Notes: generated from the letters alone by a model not told the origin. A stretch of DNA of 64,000 nucleotides from Streptomyces sp. NBC_01750 (GCF_035918095.1 NZ_CP109137.1:6078001-6142000); one strand, 5' to 3'; positions 12,095-23,366 are shown, counted from the first letter of the stretch. Translations and numbers: made by a program.

Positions 12095-12762
12095 CCGTCC
12101 CTGAGGGGCGTGGCATAGCGGAATCCTGGGGGTCCCCCCGGGCGGAGTCCGGGGGAGACACCTCCACTTTCCGCATCCTCCACGTCAGCACCGGCAACGT
12201 CTGCCGCTCGCCGATCACCGAGCGGCTGACCCGCCATGCCCTGAGCGACCGCCTCGGCGATCCGCTGACGGGTGGCCTGATCGTGGAGAGCGCCGGCACC
12301 TGGGGCCACGAAGGCGCCCCGATGGAGGCCAACGCCGAGATCGTCCTGGCCGATTTCGGCGCGGACGCGACCGGTTTCGTCGGCCGCGAACTCCTCGACG
12401 AGCATGTGATCCGTGCCGACCTCGTCCTCACCGCGACGCGGGACCACCGCGCGCAGGTGATCTCGATGGGTCACTCGGCGGGCCTGCGGACCTTCACGCT
12501 CAAGGAGTTCACCCGGCTTGTACGGGCGATCGACCCGGCAACATTGCCGGAGCCGCGCGAGGGCGTCGTCGAGCGTGCTCGTGCCCTGGTCAGAGCGGCG
12601 GCGGCGCTGCGCGGCTGGCTGCTCGCCCCGAGCCCGGACGCCGACGAGGTCTACGACCCCTACGGCGCGCCGATCACGTTCTTCCGCTCGATCGGCGACG
12701 AGATCAACCAGGCGCTGGACCCTGTGGTGACGGCCCTGACGGGGGTCTCGGCGCGTCACTGA
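12091..12762 (+). CDS. Low-molecular-weight phosphatase-like protein with Ser in place of the catalytic Cys
   Basis: The 223-residue product resembles the LMW protein-tyrosine phosphatase/arsenate reductase fold: P-loop HVSTGNVCRSPITERL (33-44 region), the helix after it, and a C-terminal DPYG with the general-acid Asp (D189). In active enzymes the loop is C-x-G-N-x-C-R-S; here the first position is AGC, Ser33, while Cys38 and Arg39 remain. Hydrolysis by the normal thiol mechanism is therefore unlikely. The only in-frame start is TTG 12091, overlapping the sua5 stop by 4 bases. The ~28 residues before the P-loop include 10 encoded by a dispersed GC-rich hairpin repeat. Role unknown; binding or regulatory function is inference. 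Confidence 0.8.
   Translation: MTVPEGRGIAESWGSPRAESGGDTSTFRILHVSTGNVCRSPITERLTRHALSDRLGDPLTGGLIVESAGTWGHEGAPMEANAEIVLADFGADATGFVGRELLDEHVIRADLVLTATRDHRAQVISMGHSAGLRTFTLKEFTRLVRAIDPATLPEPREGVVERARALVRAAAALRGWLLAPSPDADEVYDPYGAPITFFRSIGDEINQALDPVVTALTGVSARH
12126..12157 (+). repeat. Dispersed hairpin element inside the phosphatase-like reading frame
   Basis: GGGGG-T-CCCCCC arm followed by CCCCGGGC-GGA-GTCCGGGG (stem of eight with one G-U wobble). The same architecture recurs in the four-copy array at 24.3-24.6 kb. It is translated here as part of the N-terminal extension of the phosphatase-like protein. Confidence 0.7.
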
Positions 12763-12958
12763 CGGCTCGCCCGGACGATCGGCGCGCATCGCGCGTCGCA
12801 CCGGCCTACATTGGTTTCCACTGGGATTCACCCTCGCGAGGACGATCCGCTCAGCCTGCCGAACTCCCCGGCCGGGGGGCCGGGCCCGCGGCGTCGGTCG
12901 CTGGTAGCACCGTCCCCGGGAGGACACAGTTACGGCCCGCCCACGCCTGGAGCCACAG

Positions 12959-14230
12959 ATGCCGGTCACCGCTGCACCAGACGCCGCCCGCATCACCACC
13001 CCCGGCGCGGATTTCGAAGCCCTGCGCCGACAGGACCCGCAGATCGCCGAAGTGGTCCTGGGAGAGCTTGGACGGCAGAGCGACAGTCTCCAGCTCATCG
13101 CCGCCGAGAACTTCACCTCACCCGCGGTCCTCGCCGCCCTCGGCTCCCCGCTCGCCAACAAGTACGCCGAGGGCTACCCCGGCGCCCGCCACCACGGCGG
13201 CTGCGAGCTGGTCGACGCGGCCGAGCGGATCGCCGTCGAGCGTGCCACCGCTCTCTTCGGCGCCGAACACGCCAATGTGCAGCCGCACTCCGGCTCCTCA
13301 GCGGTCCTCGCGGCGTACGCGGCGCTGTTCAAGCCAGGCGACACCGTGCTCGCCATGGGACTGCCGTACGGGGGGCATCTCACCCACGGATCGCCCGCGA
13401 ACTTCTCCGGACGCTGGTTCGACTTCGTCGGTTACGGCGTCGACGCCGAGACCGGACTGATCGACTACGACCAGGTGCGCGTCCTGGCCCGGCAGCACCG
13501 ACCCAAGGCCATCGTCTGCGGCTCGATCTCCTACCCCCGCCATCCCGACTACGCAGCCTTGCGCGAGATCGCGGACGAGGCGGACGCCTATCTGATCGCC
13601 GATGCCGCGCACCCGATGGGCCTGATCGCCGGCGGCGCGGCCCCCAGCCCCGTCCCGTACGCCGATGTGGTGTGCGCCACCACCCACAAAGTGCTGCGCG
13701 GGCCACGCGGCGGGATGATCCTCTGCGGTTCCGCCCTGGCCGCACGCATCGACCGGGCGGTCTTCCCCTTCACCCAGGGCGGCGCCCAGATGCACACGAT
13801 CGCCGCCAAGGCCGTCGCCTTCGGTGAGGCGGCGACGCCCGCCTTCGCGGCGTACGCCCATCAGGTCGTCGCCAATGCGCGGGTACTGGCCGACGGACTC
13901 GAGGCGGAGGGCTTCGCGGTGCTGACCGGCGGCACCGACACCCATCTGATCAGCGCGGATCCAGCTCCGCTGGGTGTGGAGGGCAAGGTGGCCCGCGGCC
14001 GTCTCGCCGCGGCGGGTATGGTCCTCGACACCTGCGCACTGCCGTACGGGGACGGGCGCGGCATCCGGCTGGGCACCGCTGCCGTCACCACCCAGGGCAT
14101 GCGCGAGGCGGAGATGGCGCGGATCGCGGCACTCTTCACGGCGGCGATGCGTGAGGACGGCGAGGAGGCGAGGAAGATCCGTGCGGAGGTGCGTGAGCTG
14201 ACGGGTAGATTTCCGCCTTATCAGGGGTAG
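12959..14230 (+). CDS. glyA: Serine hydroxymethyltransferase
   Basis: PLP enzyme interconverting serine and glycine with transfer of a one-carbon unit to tetrahydrofolate. The 423-residue product has SLQLIAAENFTSPAV near the N-terminus, NKYAEGYPGARHHGGCE, the Asp-His pair in ADAAHPMGLIAGG and the PLP lysine K244 in TTHKVLRGPRGGMIL. ATG 12959 starts the family alignment; the ribosome binding site is weak (CTGGAGCC). A 196-bp spacer with a perfect CCCCGGCCGGGG palindrome separates it from the phosphatase-like gene. Streptomycetes usually carry more than one glyA, so this may be the accessory copy. Confidence 0.95.
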   Translation: MPVTAAPDAARITTPGADFEALRRQDPQIAEVVLGELGRQSDSLQLIAAENFTSPAVLAALGSPLANKYAEGYPGARHHGGCELVDAAERIAVERATALFGAEHANVQPHSGSSAVLAAYAALFKPGDTVLAMGLPYGGHLTHGSPANFSGRWFDFVGYGVDAETGLIDYDQVRVLARQHRPKAIVCGSISYPRHPDYAALREIADEADAYLIADAAHPMGLIAGGAAPSPVPYADVVCATTHKVLRGPRGGMILCGSALAARIDRAVFPFTQGGAQMHTIAAKAVAFGEAATPAFAAYAHQVVANARVLADGLEAEGFAVLTGGTDTHLISADPAPLGVEGKVARGRLAAAGMVLDTCALPYGDGRGIRLGTAAVTTQGMREAEMARIAALFTAAMREDGEEARKIRAEVRELTGRFPPYQG

Positions 14231-14336
14231 CCGGTACGTCGTGCAACCGTCGTCGGTCCCCGTATGTCCTCAAGCATGTGGCTACCAGAGCTAGGGTGTG
14301 GGGCTGAGATGGCCAGCGATTCCTGTGGGGCAGCCC

Positions 14337-15668
14337 GTGCGTGATTACCTGCTGACGCTCTGTGTCACGGCTGCGGTGACGTATCTGCTGACCGGGCCGG
14401 TGCGGAAGTTCGCCATCGCGACCGGTGCGATGCCGCAGATCCGCGCCCGCGATGTACACCGAGAGCCGACACCGAGACTCGGCGGCATCGCCATGTTCTT
14501 CGGCCTGTGCGCGGGCCTGCTCGTCGCCGACCATCTGCAGAACCTCAACAGCGTCTTCGAGCTGTCCAACGAACCGCGCGCACTGCTCTCCGGCGCGGCG
14601 CTGATCTGGATCATCGGTGTTCTCGACGACAAGTTCGAGATCGACGCCCTGATCAAGCTCGGCGGCCAGATGATCGCCGCGGGTGTGATGGTGATGCAGG
14701 GTCTGACGATCCTGTGGATCCCCGTGCCCGGCGTCGGCACCGTCTCGCTGACCCAGTGGCAGGGCACCCTGCTGACCGTCGCCCTCGTCGTCATCACCAT
14801 CAACGCGGTGAACTTCGTGGACGGCCTGGACGGCCTCGCCGCCGGCATGGTCTGCATCGCCGCCGCGGCCTTCTTCCTGTACGCGTACCGGATCTGGTTC
14901 AGCTACGGCATCGAGGCCGCCGCTCCCGCGACTCTGTTCACCGCGATCCTGATGGGCATGTGCCTGGGCTTCCTGCCGCACAACATGCACCCCGCGCGGA
15001 TCTTCATGGGTGACTCGGGATCGATGCTGATCGGTCTGGTGCTCGCGGCGGCCGCGATCTCGGTGACAGGACAGGTGGACCCGGACGCCCTGAAGATCTT
15101 CGAGGGCAGCACTCGCCAGGCCACGCACGCGGCGCTGCCGGTCTTCATCCCGCTGCTGCTGCCGCTGACGATCATCGCGATCCCGGTCGCGGACCTGGTG
15201 CTCGCGATCGTCCGCCGTACCTGGAACGGGCAGTCGCCGTTCGCGGCGGACCGTGGCCATCTGCACCACCGGCTGCTGGAGATCGGACACTCGCACAGCC
15301 GCGCGGTCCTGATCATGTACTTCTGGTCGGCGCTGATCGCGTTCGGTGTCGTCGCGTACTCGGTGCACTCGGCGTCGATGTGGAGCGTTCTGCTCATTGT
15401 GGCGCTGAGCGCTGTGGGCCTGGTGCTTCTGCTGCTGCCGCGCTTCACTCCGCGCGCCCCGCGCTGGGCGGAGGGTTTCGTTCCGCCGCGTTACCGGCGC
15501 CGCGAGGTGCTTCCGGAGTCCTCTGTTCCGGCGCTTGCGTACGAGCCGGAGGCGTCGGAGGGGGCGCCCGAGGAGCGGCCCCCCGTTCCGGCGGGCGTCA
15601 ACGGAGCGACTGCTATCGGCCCCCGTTCGCGTTTCCCGGACCGGCGGAAGGCCGGAACCCGCGGGTGA
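14337..15668 (+). CDS. Undecaprenyl-phosphate N-acetylhexosamine-1-phosphate transferase (TagO/WecA/Rfe family)
   Basis: Polytopic membrane enzyme transferring GlcNAc-1-phosphate to undecaprenyl phosphate, the first step of cell-wall glycopolymer synthesis. From GTG 14337 the product is 443 residues with about ten transmembrane segments. Hallmarks: PTPRLGGIAMFFG, the Asp pair in GVLDDKFEIDALIKLGGQ, NFVDGLDGLAAG, the GDSGSMLIG loop and the HLHHRLLEIGHSHS cytosolic motif. The C-terminal ~80 residues are a charged, Pro-rich tail absent from the E. coli enzyme. A further in-frame GTG at 14298 is possible. It lies just upstream of the atp operon, as in other actinobacteria. Confidence 0.92.
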   Translation: MRDYLLTLCVTAAVTYLLTGPVRKFAIATGAMPQIRARDVHREPTPRLGGIAMFFGLCAGLLVADHLQNLNSVFELSNEPRALLSGAALIWIIGVLDDKFEIDALIKLGGQMIAAGVMVMQGLTILWIPVPGVGTVSLTQWQGTLLTVALVVITINAVNFVDGLDGLAAGMVCIAAAAFFLYAYRIWFSYGIEAAAPATLFTAILMGMCLGFLPHNMHPARIFMGDSGSMLIGLVLAAAAISVTGQVDPDALKIFEGSTRQATHAALPVFIPLLLPLTIIAIPVADLVLAIVRRTWNGQSPFAADRGHLHHRLLEIGHSHSRAVLIMYFWSALIAFGVVAYSVHSASMWSVLLIVALSAVGLVLLLLPRFTPRAPRWAEGFVPPRYRRREVLPESSVPALAYEPEASEGAPEERPPVPAGVNGATAIGPRSRFPDRRKAGTRG

Positions 15669-15932
15669 CGTGTCTCTGCATGTCCGCCCATTACCAGACA
15701 TGGCGACCAGTTTGAGTGCACACACGCGCGCACTCACTCTCATGTGTGACAGTCAGCACACCGCTCAGGTAAAGACCTCATCAAATAGTTTGTGATACCG
15801 TTCACGAGACCCGGAGACGAGCCGAGGGATCGTAGTGCGACGGTTCTTTGGCCCCGAGGACCCAACTCGGACCGGGCCTACGCTCGTCCATGACGACACC
15901 ACTGCCCCCACCAAGCAAGCGGAGCTGCCGCC

Positions 15933-16370
15933 ATGCCGTCCAACGACGTCCGGACTCTCCTTCGAGTCGCCGTACCCACCGCTGTCGCCGGCGCTGTTGC
16001 CGTCGGGATCAGCGCGTTGGTTGCCGGTGGTAAGGGAGCTCTCGGCGCTGTTGTTGCGACGTTGATCGTGATCCTCTTCATGGGGATCGGGCTGGTGGTC
16101 CTGGAGCGGACGGCCAAGTCGCTTCCGCATCTGTTCCAGGCCATGGGGCTCATGCTCTATACGGCACAGATTCTGCTGCTGTTCATCTTTGTCGCCGCGT
16201 TCAAGAACACCACGTTGTTCAACCCCAAGGCCTTCGCGATCACGCTGGTCGCAGCGACCCTCGTGTGGATCGCCGCGCAGACCCGTGCGCACATGAAGGC
16301 CAAAATCCTTTATGTCGAACCGGACTCCTCCGAGGGCAAGAAGCCCGAGAACAAGGGGTCTTCCTCGTGA
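15933..16370 (+). CDS. atpI: ATP synthase protein I
   Basis: Small four-helix membrane protein encoded at the head of atp operons, associated with assembly of the c-ring. The 145-residue product has hydrophobic stretches at ~12-33, 38-55, 68-90 and 100-117 and a charged C-terminal tail, as in actinobacterial AtpI. ATG 15933 follows GAGCTGCCGCC. The 264-bp upstream gap is comparatively AT-rich, holds the dyad GAGTGC...GCACTC (15714-15735) and a stretch around 15750-15795 likely to carry the operon promoter, but I cannot fix a -35/-10 pair with confidence. Confidence 0.85.
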   Translation: MPSNDVRTLLRVAVPTAVAGAVAVGISALVAGGKGALGAVVATLIVILFMGIGLVVLERTAKSLPHLFQAMGLMLYTAQILLLFIFVAAFKNTTLFNPKAFAITLVAATLVWIAAQTRAHMKAKILYVEPDSSEGKKPENKGSSS

Positions 16371-16595
16371 GGGGTAGGGCCGGTATAAGCGGGCGTTCGC
16401 GATCCTGCTATCGTCCGGTGCCAACTGCGGCACTGCGGGCGCGGGCATCTGAGCTGACGCCTGCTCAATCGCGAGGCTCCCTGCCTGCCAGCCGCCCCCA
16501 CATTCGTAACACCAGTCCAGTGCCGATCAGCGGCTGTGCGCCGCGCCGACACAACGAGGTTGCCGTACCTATGCGCCACGCTGAAGGAGCCCGCG

Positions 16596-17417
16596 GTGAG
16601 TGCTGACCCGACGACGGTGCTCGCCTTCGAGACCGACTGCCACATCTTCTCCGGTTGTGGTTTCCCGGCTCCCGGCTTGCATTCGTTCCTGTTCGAGCCG
16701 ATCTTCGGCAATGCGGACAGCAACATCTACTTCAACAAGACGATGCTGCTGGCCCTGCTCGGCTCGGTCATCATCGTCGGCTTCTTCTGGGCGGCCTTCC
16801 GCAAGCCGAAGGTCGTTCCCGGCAAGCTCCAGATGGTCGCCGAGACCGGCTACGATTTCGTCCGCCGAGGCATCGTCTACGAGATCATCGGCAAGAAGGC
16901 CGGCGAGAAGTACGTCCCGCTGATGGTCTCGCTCTTCTTCTTCGTCTGGATGATGAACCTCTGGTCGATCATTCCGCTCGCCCAGTTCCCGGTGACGGCG
17001 ATCATCGCCTACCCGGCTGGTCTCGCGGCCATCGTCTATGTGATCTGGATGACCCTGACCTTCAAGAAACACGGCTTTGTCGGCGGCTTCAAGAATCTGA
17101 CCGGCTACGACAAGTCGCTCGGCGCGATTCTGCCGCTGGTCGTCGTCATCGAGTTCTTCTCGAACGTGCTGGTCCGCCCCTTCACGCACGCGGTCCGACT
17201 CTTCGCGAACATGTTCGCGGGACACACGCTCCTGCTGCTTTTCACGATCGCCAGCTGGTACCTGCTGAACGGAATCGGCATCGCCTACGCCGGCGTCTCG
17301 TTCGTGATGGTCCTGGTCATGACCCTCTTCGAGCTTTTCATCCAAGCGGTTCAGGCATACGTCTTCGTGCTCCTGGCCTGCAGCTTCATCCAGGGCGCGC
17401 TCGCCGAGCACCACTGA
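16596..17417 (+). CDS. atpB: ATP synthase F0 subunit a
   Basis: Stator subunit forming the proton half-channels against the c-ring. From GTG 16596 (GAAGGAG upstream) it has 273 residues with five to six membrane helices. The essential Arg is in HAVRLFANMFAGHTLLLLF, followed by the C-terminal helix with LFELFIQAVQAYVFVLLACSF. An in-frame ATG at 16536 lacks a ribosome binding site and adds a non-conserved peptide. It is second in the operon atpIBEFHAGDC. Confidence 0.96.
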   Translation: MSADPTTVLAFETDCHIFSGCGFPAPGLHSFLFEPIFGNADSNIYFNKTMLLALLGSVIIVGFFWAAFRKPKVVPGKLQMVAETGYDFVRRGIVYEIIGKKAGEKYVPLMVSLFFFVWMMNLWSIIPLAQFPVTAIIAYPAGLAAIVYVIWMTLTFKKHGFVGGFKNLTGYDKSLGAILPLVVVIEFFSNVLVRPFTHAVRLFANMFAGHTLLLLFTIASWYLLNGIGIAYAGVSFVMVLVMTLFELFIQAVQAYVFVLLACSFIQGALAEHH

Positions 17418-17431
17418 CCGCCCACCCCTGA

Positions 17432-17722
<291 letters not shown>

Positions 17723-17764
17723 TCTTCGGATCCACGACCAGCCAACTAGACGAAAGGCACTGAT

Positions 17765-18319
17765 GTGAACCCTCTGGTTCCTCTCGCAGCCGCGGAGGTG
17801 GAGAGCCCTCTCATTCCGCCGCTGCCCGAGCTCGTCATCGGCCTCATCGCCTTTGTCATCGTCTTCGGTTTCCTCGCCAAGAAGCTCCTCCCGAACATCA
17901 ACAAGGTTCTGGAAGAGCGCCGAGAGGCCATCGAGGGTGGCATCGAGAAGGCTGATGCGGCCAAGATCGAAGCCGAGAGTGTGCTCGAGCAGTACAAGGC
18001 TCAGCTCGCCGAGGCCCGCCACGAGGCCGCTCGTATGCGCCAGGAGGCGACCGAGCAGGGCGCCGCGATCATCCAGGAGATGAGGGCGGAAGGCCAGCGG
18101 CAGCGTGAGGAGATCATCGCTGCCGGTCACGCCCAGATCGAGGCCGACCGCAAGACCGCGGCCGCGGCGCTGCGTCAGGACGTGGGCAAGCTCGCCACCG
18201 AACTGGCCGGCAAGATCGTCGGTGAGTCCCTCGAGGACTACGCCCGACAGAGCCGCACCATCGACCGCTTCCTCGAGGCTCTCGAGGACGGCGCTTCGAA
18301 GGCCGAGGCCACGCGATGA
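17765..18319 (+). CDS. atpF: ATP synthase F0 subunit b
   Basis: Peripheral stalk subunit. The 184-residue product has one N-terminal membrane helix (~20-42, PELVIGLIAFVIVFGFLAKKLL) and then a long charged coiled coil to the end. GTG 17765 follows GAAAGG, and an overlapping ATG three bases earlier is out of frame. Its stop overlaps the atpH start (ATGA). Confidence 0.95.
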   Translation: MNPLVPLAAAEVESPLIPPLPELVIGLIAFVIVFGFLAKKLLPNINKVLEERREAIEGGIEKADAAKIEAESVLEQYKAQLAEARHEAARMRQEATEQGAAIIQEMRAEGQRQREEIIAAGHAQIEADRKTAAAALRQDVGKLATELAGKIVGESLEDYARQSRTIDRFLEALEDGASKAEATR

Positions 18320-19131
18320 ACGGAGCGAGCCGCGAGGCACTGGCTACCGCACGCGAGTCTCTCGACGCGCTGACCGACAACACGTCGGTCGACGTGGCGA
18401 AGCTCGCCGAGGAGCTGGCCGCCGTCACCGCGCTGCTCCACCGTGAGGTGTCGTTGCGTCGGGTCCTGACCGACCCGGCGCAGTCCGGCGAGGCCAAGGC
18501 CGAGCTGGTCAGGCGGCTGCTGAGCGGTCAGGTGGGCAGCGAAGCCGTCGACCTGCTCGCGGGCATGGTCCGCTCCCGCTGGTCGCGGTCGCGCGATCTG
18601 GTCGACGCGGTCGAGGAGCTGGCGGCCACCGCCGACCTCACCGCGGCGCAGCGGGCCGGTGCTCTCGACGACGTCGAGGACGAGCTGTTCCGGTTCGGCC
18701 GGATCGTCGCCTCCAGCGTCGAGCTGCGTGCCGCGCTGACCGACAGGTCTGCGCCGGCGTCCGCCAAGGGCGGCCTGGTGCGCGGGCTGCTCGACGGCAA
18801 GGCGAATCCGGTCACCGAGCGGCTGGTCGTCCGTCTTGTGACCCAGCCCCGGGGACGTAGCCTGGAAGCTGGACTCGAGTCCCTGTCCAAGCTCGCCGCG
18901 GCGCGCCGGGACCGGATGGTCGCGGTCGTCACCTCGGCGGTGCCGCTGACCGATGAGCAGAAGCAGCGCCTCGGCGCCCGTCTGTCTCGCATCTACGGCC
19001 GAGAGATGCACCTCAACCTCGACGTGGACCCCGAGGTCCTCGGCGGAGTGCAGGTGCGCGTCGGCGACGAGCTGATCGACGGCACCACCGCGGCACGTCT
19101 CGCCGAGGCGGGCCGCCGCATCGCCGGCTGA
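18316..19131 (+). CDS. atpH: ATP synthase F1 subunit delta
   Basis: Links F1 to the b-stalk. At 271 residues it is about 90 longer than the E. coli subunit; the extra part is N-terminal helical sequence, as in other streptomycetes (mycobacteria instead carry a b-delta fusion). The conserved C-terminal part ends [27 protein letters not shown], typical of delta subunits. The start overlaps the atpF stop by four bases. A hairpin spacer of 140 bp separates it from atpA. Confidence 0.95.
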   Translation: MNGASREALATARESLDALTDNTSVDVAKLAEELAAVTALLHREVSLRRVLTDPAQSGEAKAELVRRLLSGQVGSEAVDLLAGMVRSRWSRSRDLVDAVEELAATADLTAAQRAGALDDVEDELFRFGRIVASSVELRAALTDRSAPASAKGGLVRGLLDGKANPVTERLVVRLVTQPRGRSLEAGLESLSKLAAARRDRMVAVVTSAVPLTDEQKQRLGARLSRIYGREMHLNLDVDPEVLGGVQVRVGDELIDGTTAARLAEAGRRIAG

Positions 19132-19207
19132 CCAGCCACCAACTGAACAAGCAGTACGAAGCAGTACGAGCGGCCCGGTTGGGCCGTGCAGAGATTGCAG
19201 AAGATTC

Positions 19208-19231
19208 CTGGGGGTCGGCCCCCAGACCCCC
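19208..19231 (+). repeat. Hairpin in the atpH-atpA spacer with two alternative pairings
   Basis: CTGGGGG (19208-19214) can pair with CCCCCAG (19219-19225), or GGGGGTC (19210-19216) with GACCCCC (19225-19231). The two are mutually exclusive. The sequence resembles the dispersed G5/C5 hairpin elements elsewhere in the window. It lies ~40 bp before atpA and could adjust processing or expression of the F1 genes. Confidence 0.5.
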
Positions 19232-19271
19232 TAAGAAACTTCGGGCCCAACAAGGAGAGCAGGGAACCCAG

Positions 19272-20867
19272 ATGGCGGAGCTCACGATCCGGCCGGAGGA
19301 GATCCGGGATGCGCTGGAGAACTTTGTCCAGTCGTACCAGCCGGACGCGGCCTCGCGCGAGGAGGTCGGTACGGTCAGCGTTGCCGGTGACGGCATCGCG
19401 AAGGTCGAGGGCCTTCCCTCGGCCATGGCGAACGAGCTGCTGAAGTTCGAGGACGGAACCCTCGGTCTCGCCCTCAACCTCGAGGAGCGCGAGATCGGTG
19501 CGATCGTCCTCGGTGAGTTCAGCGGTATCGAGGAGGGCCAGCCGGTGCAGCGCACCGGTGAGGTGCTCTCCGTCGGCGTCGGCGAGGGCTACCTCGGCCG
19601 CGTTGTCGACCCGCTCGGCAACCCGATCGACGGCCTCGGCGAGATCGCGACCGACAGTCGCCGCGCCCTCGAGCTGCAGGCTCCGGGCGTCATGGTCCGT
19701 AAGTCGGTGCACGAGCCCATGCAGACCGGCTACAAGGCCGTTGACGCCATGGTGCCGATCGGCCGCGGCCAGCGTCAGCTGATCATTGGTGACCGTCAGA
19801 CCGGCAAGACCGCTCTGGCTGTCGACACGATCATCAACCAGCGCGACAACTGGCGCTCCGGTGACGTGAAGAAGCAGGTCCGCTGCATCTACGTCGCCAT
19901 CGGTCAGAAGGGCTCCACCATCGCGTCCGTGCGCGGTGCGCTGGAGGAGGCAGGCGCCCTCGAGTACACGACGATCGTCGCGGCTCCGGCGTCCGACCCG
20001 GCCGGCTTCAAGTACCTCGCCCCGTACACCGGTTCGGCCATCGGCCAGCACTGGATGTACCAGGGCAAGCACGTCCTGATCATCTTCGACGACCTGTCGA
20101 AGCAGGCCGACGCCTACCGCGCCGTGTCGCTGCTGCTGCGCCGCCCGCCGGGCCGCGAGGCCTACCCGGGCGACGTCTTCTACCTGCACTCGCGTCTGCT
20201 GGAGCGCTGCGCCAAGCTCTCCGACGACATGGGCGCCGGTTCGATGACGGGTCTGCCGATCGTCGAGACCAAGGCGAACGACGTGTCGGCGTTCATCCCG
20301 ACCAACGTCATCTCCATCACCGACGGTCAGTGCTTCCTGGAGTCCGACCTGTTCAACGCCGGCCAGCGTCCGGCCCTGAACGTCGGTATCTCGGTCTCCC
20401 GTGTCGGTGGCTCCGCCCAGCACAAGGCCATGAAGCAGGTCTCCGGCCGGCTTCGCGTGGACCTCGCCCAGTACCGTGAGCTCGAGGCGTTCGCCTCCTT
20501 CGGCTCCGACCTGGACGCGGCCTCCAAGGCCTCGCTGGAGCGCGGTAAGCGCATGGTCGAGCTGCTGAAGCAGGGCCAGTACCAGCCCATGCCCGTCGAG
20601 GAGCAGGTCGTCTCCGTCTGGGCCGGCACCACCGGCAAGATGGACGACGTCCCGGTCGCCGACATCCGCCGCTTCGAGACCGAGCTGCTCGAGTTCCTGC
20701 GCCGCGAGCGCAAGGAGCTTCTGACCAGCATCGCCGAGGGCGGCAAGATGTCCGACGACACGCTGCAGTCGATCGCAGACGCCATCACCGCCTTCAAGCG
20801 GCAGTTCGAGACCTCGGACGGCAAGCTTCTGGGCGAAGACGCGCCGGCCGTCAACGTCTCCAAGTGA
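19272..20867 (+). CDS. atpA: ATP synthase F1 subunit alpha
   Basis: Non-catalytic nucleotide-binding subunit of the F1 hexamer. The product from ATG 19272 (AAGGAGAGCAGGG upstream) has 531 residues. It contains the beta-barrel N-terminal domain, the Walker A loop GDRQTGKT at 173-180, and the signature around [17 protein letters not shown] (here [17 protein letters not shown]). An in-frame ATG at 19179 would run through the hairpin repeat and is rejected. Confidence 0.97.
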   Translation: MAELTIRPEEIRDALENFVQSYQPDAASREEVGTVSVAGDGIAKVEGLPSAMANELLKFEDGTLGLALNLEEREIGAIVLGEFSGIEEGQPVQRTGEVLSVGVGEGYLGRVVDPLGNPIDGLGEIATDSRRALELQAPGVMVRKSVHEPMQTGYKAVDAMVPIGRGQRQLIIGDRQTGKTALAVDTIINQRDNWRSGDVKKQVRCIYVAIGQKGSTIASVRGALEEAGALEYTTIVAAPASDPAGFKYLAPYTGSAIGQHWMYQGKHVLIIFDDLSKQADAYRAVSLLLRRPPGREAYPGDVFYLHSRLLERCAKLSDDMGAGSMTGLPIVETKANDVSAFIPTNVISITDGQCFLESDLFNAGQRPALNVGISVSRVGGSAQHKAMKQVSGRLRVDLAQYRELEAFASFGSDLDAASKASLERGKRMVELLKQGQYQPMPVEEQVVSVWAGTTGKMDDVPVADIRRFETELLEFLRRERKELLTSIAEGGKMSDDTLQSIADAITAFKRQFETSDGKLLGEDAPAVNVSK

Positions 20868-20887
20868 CGACGGAAGGGACCTGACTC

Positions 20888-21805
20888 ATGGGAGCCCAGC
20901 TCCGGGTCTACAAGCGTCGCATCAAATCCGTCACCGCGACCAAGAAGATCACCAAGGCGATGGAGATGATCGCCGCCTCGCGCATCGTCAAGGCGCAGCG
21001 CCAGGTGGCGGCCTCCACGCCGTACGCGACCGAGCTCACCCGCGCGGTCACCGCGGTGGCCACCGGGTCGAACACCAAGCACCCTCTGACCACCGAGGCG
21101 GACGCCCCGACCCGCGCCGCGGTACTGCTCATCACGAGCGACCGTGGTCTGGCCGGCGGCTACTCCTCCAACGCCATCAAGGCGGCGGAGCAGCTCACCG
21201 AGCGGCTCCGTGGTGAGGGCAAGGAGGTCGACACGTACATCGTCGGCCGCAAGGGTGTCGCCTACTACGGCTTCCGCGAGCGCAAGATCGCGGAATCGTG
21301 GAGTGGCTTCACGGACAACCCGACGTACGCGGACGCCAAGAAGGTCGCGGCTCCGCTCATCGAGGCCGTCCAGCAGGACACGGCCGAGGGCGGCGTGGAC
21401 GAGCTCCACATCGTCTTCACCGAGTTCATCTCGATGCTGACGCAGACGCCGGTACAGAACCGGCTGCTGCCCCTCAGCCTCGAGCAGGCGGCCGAGGAGT
21501 CCGGTACGAAGGGCGAAATCCTTCCGCTGTTCGACTTCGAGCCGTCGGCGGAGGACGTCCTCGACGCCCTGCTGCCGCGGTACGTCGAGAGCCGGATCTA
21601 CAACGCGCTGCTTCAGGCCGCTGCTTCCAAGCACGCTGCCACCCGCCGCGCGATGAAGTCGGCGACCGACAACGCCGGAGAGCTCATCAAGACCCTCTCC
21701 CGGCTTGCCAACGCGGCCCGCCAGGCCGAAATCACCCAGGAAATCAGCGAGATCGTCGGTGGCGCCAGCGCCCTGGCCGACGCGACCGCGGGGAGTGACA
21801 AGTAA
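20888..21805 (+). CDS. atpG: ATP synthase F1 subunit gamma
   Basis: Central rotor shaft. The 305-residue product starts [25 protein letters not shown] and ends with the conserved helix [17 protein letters not shown]...[15 protein letters not shown]. It carries the small actinobacterial insertion in the globular domain. ATG 20888 has GGAAGGGACC upstream. The stop codon is immediately followed by the GTG of atpD. Confidence 0.97.
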   Translation: MGAQLRVYKRRIKSVTATKKITKAMEMIAASRIVKAQRQVAASTPYATELTRAVTAVATGSNTKHPLTTEADAPTRAAVLLITSDRGLAGGYSSNAIKAAEQLTERLRGEGKEVDTYIVGRKGVAYYGFRERKIAESWSGFTDNPTYADAKKVAAPLIEAVQQDTAEGGVDELHIVFTEFISMLTQTPVQNRLLPLSLEQAAEESGTKGEILPLFDFEPSAEDVLDALLPRYVESRIYNALLQAAASKHAATRRAMKSATDNAGELIKTLSRLANAARQAEITQEISEIVGGASALADATAGSDK

Positions 21806-23257
<1,452 letters not shown>

Positions 23258-23270
23258 GTCCCGTGACTCC

Positions 23271-23346
23271 GTGAGAGGGGCGGGTGTCCCGCCCCTCTCA
23301 CTACGCCTACTAGAATTTGACCCAACACCCGGCAGAACCGCCGGGT
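23271..23346 (+). promoter_or_regulatory. Two tandem hairpins in the atpD-atpC spacer (possible attenuator)
   Basis: Hairpin 1 is a perfect 14-bp dyad (GTGAGAGGGGCGGG, 23271-23284; complement 23288-23301) with a 3-nt loop and no T-run. Hairpin 2 pairs ACCCGGC (23327-23333) with GCCGGGT (23340-23346). They lie between the co-directional atpD and atpC genes, the second just before the atpC ribosome binding site. They could partly terminate or protect the transcript and so set epsilon levels; that role is inference. Confidence 0.65.
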
Positions 23347-23366
23347 GGTGACCCGAGGAGCCACCC

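Noticed and set aside
12763..12958. Glycine riboswitch before glyA
   Set aside because: No tandem aptamer core motifs were recognised in the 196-bp spacer; only a GC-rich palindrome.
12811..13827. Alternative plus-strand frame overlapping glyA
   Set aside because: Product is Arg/Pro-rich frame-shift shadow of serine hydroxymethyltransferase.
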